A stretch of DNA of 64,000 nt from Scandinavium goeteborgense (GTDB lineage: Bacteria; Pseudomonadota; Gammaproteobacteria; Enterobacterales; Enterobacteriaceae), in the NCBI RefSeq assembly GCF_003935895.2, contig NZ_CP054058.1, positions 1,984,001-2,048,000 of the forward strand, read 5' to 3'. Below are positions 21,059 to 29,440 of this stretch, piece by piece. The notes under the pieces were generated by a model, which had not been told where the DNA came from, made no database searches, and saw nothing but the letters and a program-made list of their open reading frames with translations. Each line of letters begins with the position of its first letter. The stretch's first letter is position 1. The translations under genes and the position numbers were made by a program.

Positions 21059-21790
21059 CGGAGCAATGACCTGACGCGGATAGTCCTCCAGCGTCAGCGT
21101 CCGGACCGGTACGCCATAGGCCTGCCACAGATGGCGGTCCGTCACCACAGCTTCGGTTTCACCCGCCAGCCATTTCCCGTCCGGCATTAGCATCAGCGTG
21201 TGGCTCGCCACCTGTAACGCGTGGGTGGGATCGTGCGTAGTAAACAGCACGCTGCGCTGCTGGCGGTGCGCCAGGTCGCTAATCAGCTGCAACACCACCT
21301 GCTGGTTAGCCAGATCCAGCGCGGAGCAGGGCTCATCAAGCAAAATATTCTGACTGCCGCTGACCAGCGCCCGGGCAATCATCACCAGCTGCTGCTGGCC
21401 GCCGGAGAGCGTGCCGATGTGTTGCTGCGCCAGTGCTGAAATGTTGAGCTGCGCCAGCGCCTTCGCAACCTGTTGTCGATCCTCGGCCGACGGCTGTGAA
21501 AACAGCCCCACATGACGAGCGCGGCCCATCAGCACCACGTCCTGCACCTGCCAGGCGAAGGCCGGGTGAAACGACTGCGGCACCACGCTGACGCCACCAT
21601 CAACCGAAAACTGCCCACCGAGAGCGGGCAATACCCCGGTTATGGTATCCAGTAAGGTACTTTTTCCGCGGCCGTTCGCGCCGAGCACCGCCCAGATATC
21701 CCCCGGCTGGCAGGCAAAACTGAGAGGCGCAAACAGCGGCTGGTCGTGACCGTACAGCAGCTCGCTGACGGATAACGAATCAGTGATCAT
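21038..21790 (-). CDS. ABC transporter ATPase, FecE/BtuD type (probable molybdate/tungstate)
   Basis: 250 residues with Walker A GANGRGKST (about 34-42), signature LSGGQQQLVMIAR, Walker B ILLDEPCSALD and H-loop TTHD. Third gene of a binding protein-permease-ATPase operon on the reverse strand, overlapping the permease by 4 bp. FecBCD-type systems move siderophores, B12, haem or, in the MolABC branch, molybdate/tungstate. The ModE-like promoter box supports the last. Confidence 0.88.
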   Translation of the reverse strand: MITDSLSVSELLYGHDQPLFAPLSFACQPGDIWAVLGANGRGKSTLLDTITGVLPALGGQFSVDGGVSVVPQSFHPAFAWQVQDVVLMGRARHVGLFSQPSAEDRQQVAKALAQLNISALAQQHIGTLSGGQQQLVMIARALVSGSQNILLDEPCSALDLANQQVVLQLISDLAHRQQRSVLFTTHDPTHALQVASHTLMLMPDGKWLAGETEAVVTDRHLWQAYGVPVRTLTLEDYPRQVIAPLFSIER

Positions 21791-22791
21791 CGGGCACTCC
21801 GGCGTTGGCGGTAAATCAGCAAAAAGGTGAAGACCGGCGCGCCCACCAGGGCGGTGATGATCCCGATGGGAATTTCAGCCTGGGTCAGGGTGCGGGCGAG
21901 GTCGTCGACCACCATCATAAACCCGCCGCCGAGCCAGAACGCGGTCGGCAACAGGCGGCGATGATCGGCCCCGACGAGCAACCGCGCCAGATGTGGGATC
22001 ACCAGCCCGACCCAGGCAATGCTGCCGCTGACCGCCACCTGCGCGGCAACCAGCAACGCGCAGCTGACCAGTACCCCGCGACGGAGCAGTTTGACCGACA
22101 CGCCGAGCGCCCGGGCATCTTTCTCATCCAGCGACAGTAAATTAATGCGCCAGCGCAGGGCGAACAGCACCGCGCCTGCCAGCAGCACTGGTCCGGCGAC
22201 TAACATGACTTTGTACCAGTTGGCGGTGGCAAAACTGCCGAGCAGCCAGAATACGATGTTGGGCAACACCTCTTCGGTGTCGGCGAGGTACTGCATCAGG
22301 CTGACAAGTGCGGCGAAAAATCCACTGAGGATAATGCCCGACAGGATCAGCACCAGCGTACTTTCTCGCCCTTGCAGGGTCGAAATCAGATACACCAGCC
22401 CAAGCGCGGCGAGGCCAAAGCCAAAGGTCGAGCCCATCATGAGCAGCGGACTTAATCCGAGCAAAATCGCCAGCGTACCGCCAAACGCAGCGCCGGAAGT
22501 CACGCCGATAATATGCGGGTCGACCAGCGGATTGCGGAACACGCCCTGAAGCGTGGCACCGCTTAGCCCCAGCGCCGCGCCGCAGAGAAAGGCCATCACC
22601 ACGCGCGGTAAACGCACCGTCCATACCACCTGTCCGGCGATTTCATTCGGCGCATCAGGGTGCAGAAGGTGAGTGACAACGTCACCGATTGGCAAATGGT
22701 ATTGGCCGAGACCCAGCGAAACTAGCGCCAGCAGCAGGGTTAAGGCGATCAACCCCGCTTGCAGCATGCGAAACCGTGCCTCAGAGGGCAT
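21787..22791 (-). CDS. ABC transporter permease, FecCD type (probable molybdate/tungstate)
   Basis: 334 residues of the FecCD/BtuC permease family with about ten membrane segments. Typical motifs are RLPRVVMAFLCGAALGLSGATLQGVFRNPLVDPHIIGVTSGAAFG and GSIAWVGLVIPHLARLLVG. It overlaps the binding-protein gene by 11 bp upstream and the ATPase gene by 4 bp downstream, so all three are one translational unit. Confidence 0.9.
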   Translation of the reverse strand: MPSEARFRMLQAGLIALTLLLALVSLGLGQYHLPIGDVVTHLLHPDAPNEIAGQVVWTVRLPRVVMAFLCGAALGLSGATLQGVFRNPLVDPHIIGVTSGAAFGGTLAILLGLSPLLMMGSTFGFGLAALGLVYLISTLQGRESTLVLILSGIILSGFFAALVSLMQYLADTEEVLPNIVFWLLGSFATANWYKVMLVAGPVLLAGAVLFALRWRINLLSLDEKDARALGVSVKLLRRGVLVSCALLVAAQVAVSGSIAWVGLVIPHLARLLVGADHRRLLPTAFWLGGGFMMVVDDLARTLTQAEIPIGIITALVGAPVFTFLLIYRQRRSAR

Positions 22792-23845
22792 TGGATTTCC
22801 AGCTCACGCGGTAAAAATGCTGATAGTAATCCTGCACCTGAGCATCCACGTTGATGTTTTTATAGCGTTCCGGATAGAGTTTTTTCGCCATCCACAGCTC
22901 GCCAATCGCCATCGCTTCCGGCATCGGATAGCCCCAGGCTTTGGCATATTCCGGCATCAGCCACACGCGATGATGTTTTACCGCATCAATGGCCTGCCAC
23001 TGCGGATCGCTTTCTATGGCTTTTAGCACCTGCGGGTAGCGGTCCTGCACAAAAATAACCTGCGGGTTCCACTGTAAAACCTGCTCAAGCGATACCTGAC
23101 GCGCGCCTTTGACCGTCGCCGCTGCCACGTTTAGCGCGCCGGCATGTTGCATCATCAGCCCGGTATATTTGCCTGCGCCGTAGGTGTTGAGATCCGGGTT
23201 GGCCATATACACGCGGACTTTTTTATCCTCAGGAATATCGGCCACCGCAGCGTTAGCGTTGGCGCGAGCGCGGAAGGTGTAGTCGATTAGCGCCTCGGCT
23301 TCTTTCGGCCGTTCCACGACGTCACCGATCAGGCGAATACCTTGTTTCAACCCGTCGTTGTAGGCCTGTTCTTCGTTGGCCATCGCCGGGTTCATTTTGT
23401 TTTTCTCACCGGCGGCGTCCGCGCGCAGGGAAATCGCCACCACCGGAATACCAGCATTCTGAATCTGTTGGATCATTTCCGTCGGCGCGTAATTCGCCAC
23501 GAAAACCACCTGCGGATGCAGCGCCAGCAGGCTTTCAATATTGGCCTGGGTCAAATCGCCCGGCATCGGCAGCGTGGTGATTTTCGGCATAAAGCGTGCG
23601 AACTGCGGCCCGAGCTGTTTTTTCCAGCTGCTCATCACGCCGACGATGTCGTCCTGTGCATTGAGCTGCACCAGCAGATTCAGCGTCTGATGCTGAAGCA
23701 CGACCACGCGGTTGACGTGATCGGGCAGCGTGACCTGACGACCGAGCTGGTCAGTCACAGTTCGGTCAGCATGGGCGGCAGTGGCGGTGAGAAGGGCGCT
23801 GCAGGCAAGGGCAGTGCACAGATAAAGGCGGTGTCGTCTGGACAT
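22781..23845 (-). CDS. periplasmic binding protein, TroA/FecB type (probable molybdate/tungstate)
   Basis: 354 residues with a signal peptide of about 26 (ends TATAAHA). Then a COG0614 binding protein: RTVTDQLGRQVTLPDHVNRVVVL at the N-terminus, LLALHPQVVFVANYAPTEMIQQIQNAGIPVV in the hinge region and EAMAIGELWMAKKLYPERY at the C-terminus, a motif common in this family. First gene of the operon, with a promoter overlapped by a ModE-like palindrome. Substrate assignment is inferred from that site; siderophore or corrinoid uptake is the alternative. Confidence 0.85.
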   Translation of the reverse strand: MSRRHRLYLCTALACSALLTATAAHADRTVTDQLGRQVTLPDHVNRVVVLQHQTLNLLVQLNAQDDIVGVMSSWKKQLGPQFARFMPKITTLPMPGDLTQANIESLLALHPQVVFVANYAPTEMIQQIQNAGIPVVAISLRADAAGEKNKMNPAMANEEQAYNDGLKQGIRLIGDVVERPKEAEALIDYTFRARANANAAVADIPEDKKVRVYMANPDLNTYGAGKYTGLMMQHAGALNVAAATVKGARQVSLEQVLQWNPQVIFVQDRYPQVLKAIESDPQWQAIDAVKHHRVWLMPEYAKAWGYPMPEAMAIGELWMAKKLYPERYKNINVDAQVQDYYQHFYRVSWKSNAL

Positions 23846-23868
23846 GATTCACTCTGAGAAGGGAAATA

Positions 23869-23896
23869 ATCGCTGTGTATTAAATTATATAGCGGT
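23869..23896. promoter_or_regulatory. ModE-like operator over the ABC operon promoter
   Basis: Two inverted 11-mers, ATCGCTGTGTA and (reverse complement of TATATAGCGGT) ACCGCTATATA, separated by 6 bp. This is the layout of the ModE box as I remember it, with CGNTATATA half-sites 6 bp apart. It covers the reverse-strand -10 TATAAT (23889-23884) of the transporter operon, so binding should block transcription when molybdate is plentiful. Confidence 0.72.
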
Positions 23897-23981
23897 GCGG
23901 GTTGCAAACCTTTCGTCGTGATTATCTCAATGGATCAACGGAGAGGTCGATATAACCAGAGGGAATATCCCGCTTCGCTTG

Positions 23982-24010
23982 TTGCATATGCCAGATAAGT
24001 TATGTATTTT
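23982..24010 (+). promoter_or_regulatory. promoter of the polar amino acid ABC operon
   Basis: TTGCAT (23982-23987), 17 bp, TATTTT (24005-24010). The predicted start point near 24017 falls in the palindrome 24007-24033. Confidence 0.5.
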
Positions 24011-24033
24011 TATGCAAATTAAATGCATAAAAA
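24007..24033. promoter_or_regulatory. perfect palindrome before the amino acid binding-protein gene (ArgR-like)
   Basis: Arms TTTTTATGCA and TGCATAAAAA, spacer AATTAAA. It overlaps the expected start point and lies 9 bp before the ATG. AT-rich TATGCA-type palindromes resemble ARG boxes, and arginine/histidine binding-protein genes are often ArgR-controlled, but the match to the ArgR consensus is loose. Confidence 0.45.
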
Positions 24034-24042
24034 GGTGATGGT

Positions 24043-24810
24043 ATGATCAGCAAATGGATGAAGGGTTTTTGTTTAACAGCGGCGCTGGCGGCCAGTGCTC
24101 AGGTTGCAGCACAAACGTATATCGTCGGCGCGGGGGGTACCTATCGCCCGTTTGAATATGAAAACAGCCAGAAACAACTGGAAGGTTTTGACATCGATGT
24201 GATTAAGGCCATCGCCAAAGCCGAAAACTTCGATATCAAACTGATCAATACGCCGTGGGAAGGCATCTTCGCCACCCTTAACTCCGGCGACCGCGACATC
24301 ATCATTTCCGGGATTACGATTACCGACAAGCGTAAGCAGATGATCGACTTCTCCGCGCCGTACTTCCCGGCGGAACAGTCGATCGTGGTGGCGAAAGACT
24401 CCAAAGTCAGTTCGCTGGCAGCGCTGAAAAACGAGAAGGTCGGCGTGGTGAACTCCAGTACCGGCGACATCGTGGTGTCTGACGTGCTCGGCAAAAACAG
24501 CACCGCCATCAAGCGTTTCGACAATACGCCACTGATGCTGCAAGAGCTGTTTGAAGATGGCGTGAGCGCGGCGGTGGGTGACGTAGGTGTGGTCAAGTAC
24601 TACATCAAACAGCACCCGGAAAAACAGTTCAAACTGGTGCCAGATGCCAAATTTGAACGTCAGTATTTCGGTATTGCGGTGGCAAAAGGCAACACCGAAC
24701 TGCTCGGTAAAATCAACGATGGCCTGAAAAAGATCGTCGCCGACGGTACCTACGCCAAGATTTATCAAACCTGGTTTGACGCAGACGTTCCGACGTTGCC
24801 AGCTCAGTAA
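24043..24810 (+). CDS. periplasmic polar amino acid-binding protein (HisJ/ArtJ/GlnH family)
   Basis: 255 residues; signal peptide about 1-23 (ends QVAAQ). Family pattern YRPFEYENSQKQLEGFDIDVIKAIAK and DIIISGITITDKRKQMIDFSAPYF with the conserved binding arginine (KRK region). First gene of a three-gene importer. A stem-loop terminator between it and the permease (24831-24867) would let the binding protein be made in excess. A basic amino acid is the best guess for the ligand. Confidence 0.88.
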   Translation: MISKWMKGFCLTAALAASAQVAAQTYIVGAGGTYRPFEYENSQKQLEGFDIDVIKAIAKAENFDIKLINTPWEGIFATLNSGDRDIIISGITITDKRKQMIDFSAPYFPAEQSIVVAKDSKVSSLAALKNEKVGVVNSSTGDIVVSDVLGKNSTAIKRFDNTPLMLQELFEDGVSAAVGDVGVVKYYIKQHPEKQFKLVPDAKFERQYFGIAVAKGNTELLGKINDGLKKIVADGTYAKIYQTWFDADVPTLPAQ

Positions 24811-24830
24811 TATTTTCTTTTCTATTTTTC

Positions 24831-24867
24831 ACGGCGATCGCCACTGCTGACGATCGCCGTTTTTTTC
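24831..24867 (+). terminator. intra-operon terminator after the binding-protein gene
   Basis: Ten-pair stem ACGGCGATCG / CGATCGCCGT, ten-base loop, then seven T. It ends 11 bp before the permease ATG, so it probably attenuates rather than ends the operon. Confidence 0.85.
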
Positions 24868-24878
24868 AGGGATAAGCT

Positions 24879-25643
24879 ATGACGGGATTCCGTTGGGAAA
24901 TTATCGAGGAGTACGGCCCGCTGTTCATTGACGGCGCGATAATGACCCTCAAATGCACCATTATTTGTGTGATCCTCGGCACGCTGTGGGGTCTGACGCT
25001 CGGCCTGGGCCGGATGGCGAAGGCTGAACACGGGCCGTGGAAATATGTGCTGCGCTACCTGGTGCAGTTCCCGGTACGCTTTTATGTCAGCGCCTTTCGC
25101 GGTACGCCGCTGTTCGTGCAAATCATGGTGGTCCATTTTGCGCTGGTGCCGCTGTTCATCAACCCGCGTGATGGCCTACTGGTGACTCACGGGGTGATGA
25201 GCAGCGATTTCGCCCGCGAAGTGCGTTCAAACTACGGCGCGTTTTTATCCTGCATCGTGGCGATTACGCTCAACGCCGGGGCCTACGTGTCGGAGATTTT
25301 CCGTGCGGGTATTCAGTCGATTGATAAAGGCCAGATGGAAGCCTCCCGCGCGCTGGGTATGCCGTGGTGGAAAACCATGCGCAAGGTGATTTTGCCGCAG
25401 GCGTTTCGCCGCATTCTGCCGCCGCTGGGCAATAACGCCATTGCGATTGTGAAAGACTCTTCGCTGGCGTCGGCAATTGGACTGGCGGATCTGGCGTACG
25501 CCGCGCGTACCGTTTCCGGGGCGTATGCCACTTACTGGGAACCGTACCTTACCATTTCGGTGGTCTATTGGGTGATTACCTTCGTGCTGGCGCAGCTGGT
25601 TAACCGTCTGGAAAAGAGGTTTGGTAAAAGTGATTCACATTAA
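24879..25643 (+). CDS. polar amino acid ABC permease (HisMQ/GlnP family)
   Basis: 254 residues, about five membrane segments, with the EAA loop [22 protein letters not shown] near 150 that contacts the ATPase. Only one permease gene is present, so it probably works as a homodimer. Longer than HisQ because of an insertion at about 85-120 ([21 protein letters not shown]), as in some GlnP-type permeases. Start ATG follows AGGGA; its end overlaps the ATPase gene. Confidence 0.9.
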   Translation: MTGFRWEIIEEYGPLFIDGAIMTLKCTIICVILGTLWGLTLGLGRMAKAEHGPWKYVLRYLVQFPVRFYVSAFRGTPLFVQIMVVHFALVPLFINPRDGLLVTHGVMSSDFAREVRSNYGAFLSCIVAITLNAGAYVSEIFRAGIQSIDKGQMEASRALGMPWWKTMRKVILPQAFRRILPPLGNNAIAIVKDSSLASAIGLADLAYAARTVSGAYATYWEPYLTISVVYWVITFVLAQLVNRLEKRFGKSDSH

Positions 25644-26352
25644 AAATCTGCATAAGCACTTCGGGGCGAGTCACGTTCTGCGCGGCATCGATTGTGATAT
25701 TCAGCCCCAGGAAGTGGTCTGCGTAATTGGGCCGTCCGGCTCAGGGAAAAGCACCTTTCTGCGCTGCATGAACGCGCTGGAATCGGTGAGTGAAGGCGAA
25801 GTGGTGGTCAACGGCTTCCCGGTGCACGATAAGAAGACCGATCTCAATAAGCTGCGCGAGAGCGTGGGCATGGTGTTCCAGCGCTTTAACCTGTTTCCGC
25901 ACATGACGGTGCTGGAAAACCTGCTGATGGCGCCGATGTCGCTGCGCGGCATGTCTCGCGCCGAGGCCGTGACCTATACCGAAGGGCTGCTGGCGAAAGT
26001 CGGGCTGAGCGATAAGCGTGATGCGTGGCCATCGAGCTTGTCCGGCGGGCAGCAACAGCGCGTGGCCATCGCCCGGGCTTTAGCGATGCAGCCATCGATC
26101 ATGCTGTTCGATGAGCCGACGTCCGCGCTTGACCCTGAACTGGTCGGCGACGTGCTGGAAGTCATGAAAAACCTGGCTACTGAAGGGATGACGATGGTTA
26201 TCGTGACCCACGAAATGGGCTTTGCCCGCGAAGTGGCGGATCGGGTCATTTTCATCGACCAGGGCATTATTCAGGAGCAGGGCACGCCGGAGCAGATCTT
26301 CAGCGCGCCGCAGAATCCTCGTACCGCGTCGTTTCTCAGTAAGGTGTTGTAA
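25630..26352 (+). CDS. polar amino acid ABC ATPase (GlnQ/HisP family)
   Basis: 240 residues from the GTG at 25630, which has AGAGG 10 bp upstream; a TTG at 25621 is an alternative but sits too close to that site. Walker [11 protein letters not shown]-loop [10 protein letters not shown], signature [15 protein letters not shown], Walker [15 protein letters not shown] and H-loop VTHEMGFA are all present. Overlaps the permease gene by 14 bp. Confidence 0.92.
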   Translation: MIHIKNLHKHFGASHVLRGIDCDIQPQEVVCVIGPSGSGKSTFLRCMNALESVSEGEVVVNGFPVHDKKTDLNKLRESVGMVFQRFNLFPHMTVLENLLMAPMSLRGMSRAEAVTYTEGLLAKVGLSDKRDAWPSSLSGGQQQRVAIARALAMQPSIMLFDEPTSALDPELVGDVLEVMKNLATEGMTMVIVTHEMGFAREVADRVIFIDQGIIQEQGTPEQIFSAPQNPRTASFLSKVL

Positions 26353-26362
26353 TTAATCGTTG

Positions 26363-26401
26363 CCAGCGATGCCTGCCGACTTGTCGGAAAGGCGTCGCTG
26401 G
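26363..26401 (+). terminator. nested hairpin after the ATPase gene
   Basis: Outer arms CCAGCGATGCC / GGCGTCGCTGG with an inner stem CCGAC / GTCGG, 10 bp after the ATPase stop. The downstream sequence ATTACGGTTAAAGG has no U-tract, so it may be a weak terminator or a transcript-stabilising stem. Confidence 0.45.
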
Positions 26402-26441
26402 ATTACGGTTAAAGGCTACGACATTCGACTGACAGAACCTC

Positions 26442-27185
26442 ATGGCCTATTTTTCTCGTTTACTGGCAGACATCCCCGGCGTTCATCACGCCTTTCTCGA
26501 CGTGCATGAATCCGCGGCTTTTGATAAATCCACCCTCGTGGATATCAAGCAGGTCCACGGCACCGACATCCTTAATTTCACCTCTCAACCTGCAACCCGA
26601 CCGCACGTCGATGGCGTTTTGACGGCGCTTTCCGGGCAAAGTATTGGTGTGGTCACCGCCGACTGTTTACCGCTGCTGATGGCCTCACGCGACGGAAGCG
26701 TTATCGCCAGCGTGCATGCTGGCTGGCGCGGGACTGCGCAGGGGATTGTGCAGCAAAGTGTGAAGCAGTTTGCCGCTCAGGACGTGAGTGCGGCAGATAT
26801 CGTCGTGGCAGTGGGGCCGCATATTCGACCGTGCTGCTATGAAGTGTCGGCTTCATTTCGTGAAGCGCTGCTGGCGTCACCTGCTGCGGAATCTGTGCGA
26901 CAGCATCAGCATGAATTGTTTTCAGGCTTACCGAAAAAGCCAAATGCCCTCAGCGCCAGTGCGCGGGAAGAAAAGAGTCTGTGGTTTGATTTACCGGCGT
27001 TTTGCCAGCTACAACTGCTAGCGAGCGGAATACGCGCGGAAAACATCGAGTGGCTGGCGAAATGCACGTATTGCACGCCGGATGAGCTGGGCTCTTACCG
27101 TCGGCGGACGCATCAACCGGCCACAAAAACGCAGCAGGTTTCGTGGATTGTGAAGAGCATCAATGATACGAAGCATTCCCGGTGA
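26442..27185 (+). CDS. YfiH/PgeF (LACC1-like) family paralogue
   Basis: 247 residues. The metal-site residues of the family are kept: H39 (QVHGTD), C75 (TADCLPLL) and H92 (VHAGWRGTA). Members act on purine nucleosides or as peptidoglycan-editing factors, and were once called polyphenol oxidases. In E. coli the single copy (yfiH) lies elsewhere, so this is likely a second, accessory copy. It stands alone between two transcription units; its role here is unknown. Confidence 0.82.
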   Translation: MAYFSRLLADIPGVHHAFLDVHESAAFDKSTLVDIKQVHGTDILNFTSQPATRPHVDGVLTALSGQSIGVVTADCLPLLMASRDGSVIASVHAGWRGTAQGIVQQSVKQFAAQDVSAADIVVAVGPHIRPCCYEVSASFREALLASPAAESVRQHQHELFSGLPKKPNALSASAREEKSLWFDLPAFCQLQLLASGIRAENIEWLAKCTYCTPDELGSYRRRTHQPATKTQQVSWIVKSINDTKHSR

Positions 27186-27383
27186 TTATTGCTGACACTA
27201 TTTTCCTCAAACCGTGACTTTATTAATTCATATTCATTTAGAGTTATTTTTTTACGCGGAAGGGAAGGAAAATAGGCATCCAGGATTGGACAGTTTTCCA
27301 CTTTCTCATTTTTCCTTATGTCCGATATTATCCGCCGTAATCATTTTCTGACGACGGATGTTTGGACTTAAGGATGAAAAACG

Positions 27384-28022
27384 GTGCCAGCGATATTTCT
27401 CTATGAACCCCGCATGTTGCCCCGGGCGGTAGTAGGGCAGCTTATGGAAGAACAAAACGCTGCCTTTCAGTCACATCAAACGCTGCCCACATTTATTGAA
27501 AATGTGAGCACACATACTTCAGATAATAAACTCTTGCTGATAGGCATTGCTGGTTCGGGGTTAGCCCTGAGCGATCTGCTGCGGTTCATTCGCCGGGTGA
27601 AATCCGGCAAAGTGAAAATACTCGCTTGGGTGCCTGAAGGGTATCCCTGGATGCATAAGTTATTAGGCGCCATTTATGTCGGCGAGAGCCTCTACGAAGA
27701 GTTGTTACCGGACGGGCTGCTGCCCGCACTGCGGGTGCTGGAAGGGACGCAATCGACGGTGATTCGCCCGCGCATTACACACAAACGACCGAGCCGTATT
27801 ACCCTGACCGAAATGGAGATCTTGCTGCAATTCGCGTCAGGATTATCCTCCCGTCAAATGGCTGAAAAGCGTCAGTGCAGTTATAAAACGATTTTTTCAT
27901 GGAAGCATAATATCTGTGAAGCGCTTGAGATTGAAACCCGTGCACACTGGCTTGAGATGCTGACCGAAATCGTACAGTTGTCTTCAATGTATCAGACAGA
28001 GAAAAGTTATGGCCCACTATAA
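27384..28022 (+). CDS. LuxR-type (GerE) DNA-binding regulator 1
   Basis: 212 residues from a GTG at 27384 with AAGGA about 10 bp upstream; an ATG at 27414 is the alternative. The N-terminal 135 residues look like a degenerate receiver fold (LLLIGIAGSGLALSDLLRFIRRVKSGKVKILAWV) without the phospho-acceptor aspartate motif. The C-terminus (about 140-195) is a LuxR helix-turn-helix (ITLTEMEILLQFASGLSSRQMAEKRQCSYKTIFSWKHNI). It overlaps the next regulator by 14 bp. No kinase gene is near. Target unknown. Confidence 0.78.
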   Translation: MPAIFLYEPRMLPRAVVGQLMEEQNAAFQSHQTLPTFIENVSTHTSDNKLLLIGIAGSGLALSDLLRFIRRVKSGKVKILAWVPEGYPWMHKLLGAIYVGESLYEELLPDGLLPALRVLEGTQSTVIRPRITHKRPSRITLTEMEILLQFASGLSSRQMAEKRQCSYKTIFSWKHNICEALEIETRAHWLEMLTEIVQLSSMYQTEKSYGPL

Positions 28023-28614
28023 TGTCGTTTATCTCTCCCGCCAGACCCTGTGGTTTCACGCGGTCAACTGCAGCCTGGAGCAACTCTCGCGCACTAATCC
28101 GGGCTGGACGTATTCGATGATGACGGAAATGCCGGCAGCCGATACGCCGATCAATTTATGTCTGATGGATTTAACCGCAGAAGAAGATGGGGACGTCGCG
28201 TTATTTCCGGTGACGGGCTCACGCATGATGGTTCTGGTGCGCGCCACGCAGCGCAGACTGATTAAAGCTCTGCAGCAGAAGCGTTGTTCGATTCTGTGCG
28301 TGGATGAGCATTATTTCAATCTGCGTGAAGTCATCGAGTCCAGCATGCGCAATAAACGTTTTCTCAGCCCATTTATTCGTGAATTAACCGCGCAGGTTCC
28401 TTCTGCAGAACACATTGTGGTCCTGACGGAGGCGGAAAACAAAGTGCTGAATTTTATCCGCGAAGGCAAGAATGGCGTTGAAATATCCAACGCGATTGTG
28501 CGGAGCCAAAAAACCGTCAGCAGTCATAAGCGTAATATCATGCGTAAGCTTGGCGTGTGCGATGATTTAAGTCTTAAGAAAAAATTGCTCGCCATGGCGG
28601 AAAGCGCCAATTAA
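28009..28614 (+). CDS. LuxR-type (GerE) DNA-binding regulator 2
   Basis: 201 residues. N-terminal region about 1-130 resembles a pseudo-receiver (INLCLMDLTAEEDGDV, SRMMVLVRAT) and the C-terminus about 137-190 is a LuxR helix-turn-helix (VLTEAENKVLNFIREGKNGVEISNAIVRSQKTVSSHKRNIMRKLGV). The overlap with regulator 1 suggests a coupled pair, possibly a heterodimer in the RcsA/RcsB style. Followed by a clear terminator. Function unknown. Confidence 0.8.
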   Translation: MAHYNVVYLSRQTLWFHAVNCSLEQLSRTNPGWTYSMMTEMPAADTPINLCLMDLTAEEDGDVALFPVTGSRMMVLVRATQRRLIKALQQKRCSILCVDEHYFNLREVIESSMRNKRFLSPFIRELTAQVPSAEHIVVLTEAENKVLNFIREGKNGVEISNAIVRSQKTVSSHKRNIMRKLGVCDDLSLKKKLLAMAESAN

Positions 28615-28655
28615 AAACGTGTTCTGCGTTTATCTACATCCAGACATAAGACTCG

Positions 28656-28686
28656 AATGCCTGATTTATTCAGGCATTAGTTTTTT
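28656..28686 (+). terminator. terminator of the LuxR pair
   Basis: Stem AATGCCTG / CAGGCATT, loop ATTTATT, then AGTTTTTT. Confidence 0.88.
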
Positions 28687-28781
28687 ATTGGATAAAAACA
28701 GAGTGTTGCAGTGCGGGAAAGTTGCATAGCATGATGAAAACAGGTCTGCGGATCGGTCCATTTATTTGTTGAGTACGCATC

Positions 28782-29138
28782 ATGAAAAAATTAATGTTAA
28801 TCGCAGTGGGGGCGTTGTTGCTCAGCGGCTGTACTGTCCGGGTTGCGGATTTAACCGTTGCCAGTACCAAAAACTACAATCTGAACAGCACGGCGTTTAC
28901 GAAGGGCAAGCGCGTTACCGCAGAGGATAAGCATGCGGTCATTCTGTTCCCTACCGGCATCCCGAACGTCAAAACGGCTATCGACCGTGCCATTGAACAG
29001 GATCGCTGTGCTGTTGGCCTGACGGACATGGTGGTGACGCAGCTTAATCATGCCTTTATCTTTGGCGAGATTGGTGTGCGCGTAGAAGGGAATTTACTGC
29101 TGGATAAAAGCCTGGAAGGTTGCGCAAGCGCCAAATAA
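28782..29138 (+). CDS. small outer-membrane-type lipoprotein of unknown function
   Basis: 118 residues with a lipobox LLSGC (C17) after a short hydrophobic signal. The next residues TVR do not include an Asp at +2, so outer-membrane sorting is expected. The mature part (DKHAVILFPTGIPNVKTAIDRAIEQDRCAVGLTDMVVTQLNHAFIFG) is not recognised with confidence. Monocistronic, with its own terminator, next to a tRNA cluster. Confidence 0.8.
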   Translation: MKKLMLIAVGALLLSGCTVRVADLTVASTKNYNLNSTAFTKGKRVTAEDKHAVILFPTGIPNVKTAIDRAIEQDRCAVGLTDMVVTQLNHAFIFGEIGVRVEGNLLLDKSLEGCASAK

Positions 29139-29157
29139 CAGGCACGGCAACATCATC

Positions 29158-29184
29158 AAGGTCACGTATTGTGGCCTTTTTTTA
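29158..29184 (+). terminator. terminator of the lipoprotein gene
   Basis: Stem AAGGTCAC / GTGGCCTT (one G-T pair), loop GTATT, then a T-run. Confidence 0.85.
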
Positions 29185-29272
29185 TGGCAACGAGATATGC
29201 ATTACGCTGAAATATTTTAAAACGAACAGAAAGAAAGAGGATTAAAACAGATAGATAACGGAAAACATTGAA

Positions 29273-29349
29273 TGGTGCGTCCGAGTGGACTCGAACCACC
29301 GACCCCCACCATGTCAAGGTGGTGCTCTAACCAACTGAGCTACGGACGC
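29273..29349 (-). tRNA. valW: tRNA-Val (anticodon GAC)
   Basis: 77 nt including encoded CCA. Cloverleaf on the reverse strand: acceptor GCGTCCG/CGGACGC, anticodon arm CCACCTTGACATGGTGG (GAC), T arm GTGGTTCGAGTCCAC. The same as the E. coli valW product. Last of three genes read right to left. Confidence 0.97.
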
Positions 29350-29361
29350 ACAAAAGAGAGA

Positions 29362-29438
29362 TGGTGCGTTTAATTGGACTCGAACCAACGACCCCCACCA
29401 TGTCAAGGTGGTGCTCTAACCAACTGAGCTATAAACGC
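29362..29438 (-). tRNA. valV: tRNA-Val (anticodon GAC), variant acceptor stem
   Basis: 77 nt including CCA, anticodon GAC. Its acceptor (GCGTTTA/TAAACGC) and T arm (GTTGGTTCGAGTCCAAT) differ from its two neighbours by compensating changes and resemble E. coli valV. Middle gene of the cluster. Confidence 0.96.
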
Positions 29439-29440
29439 AA

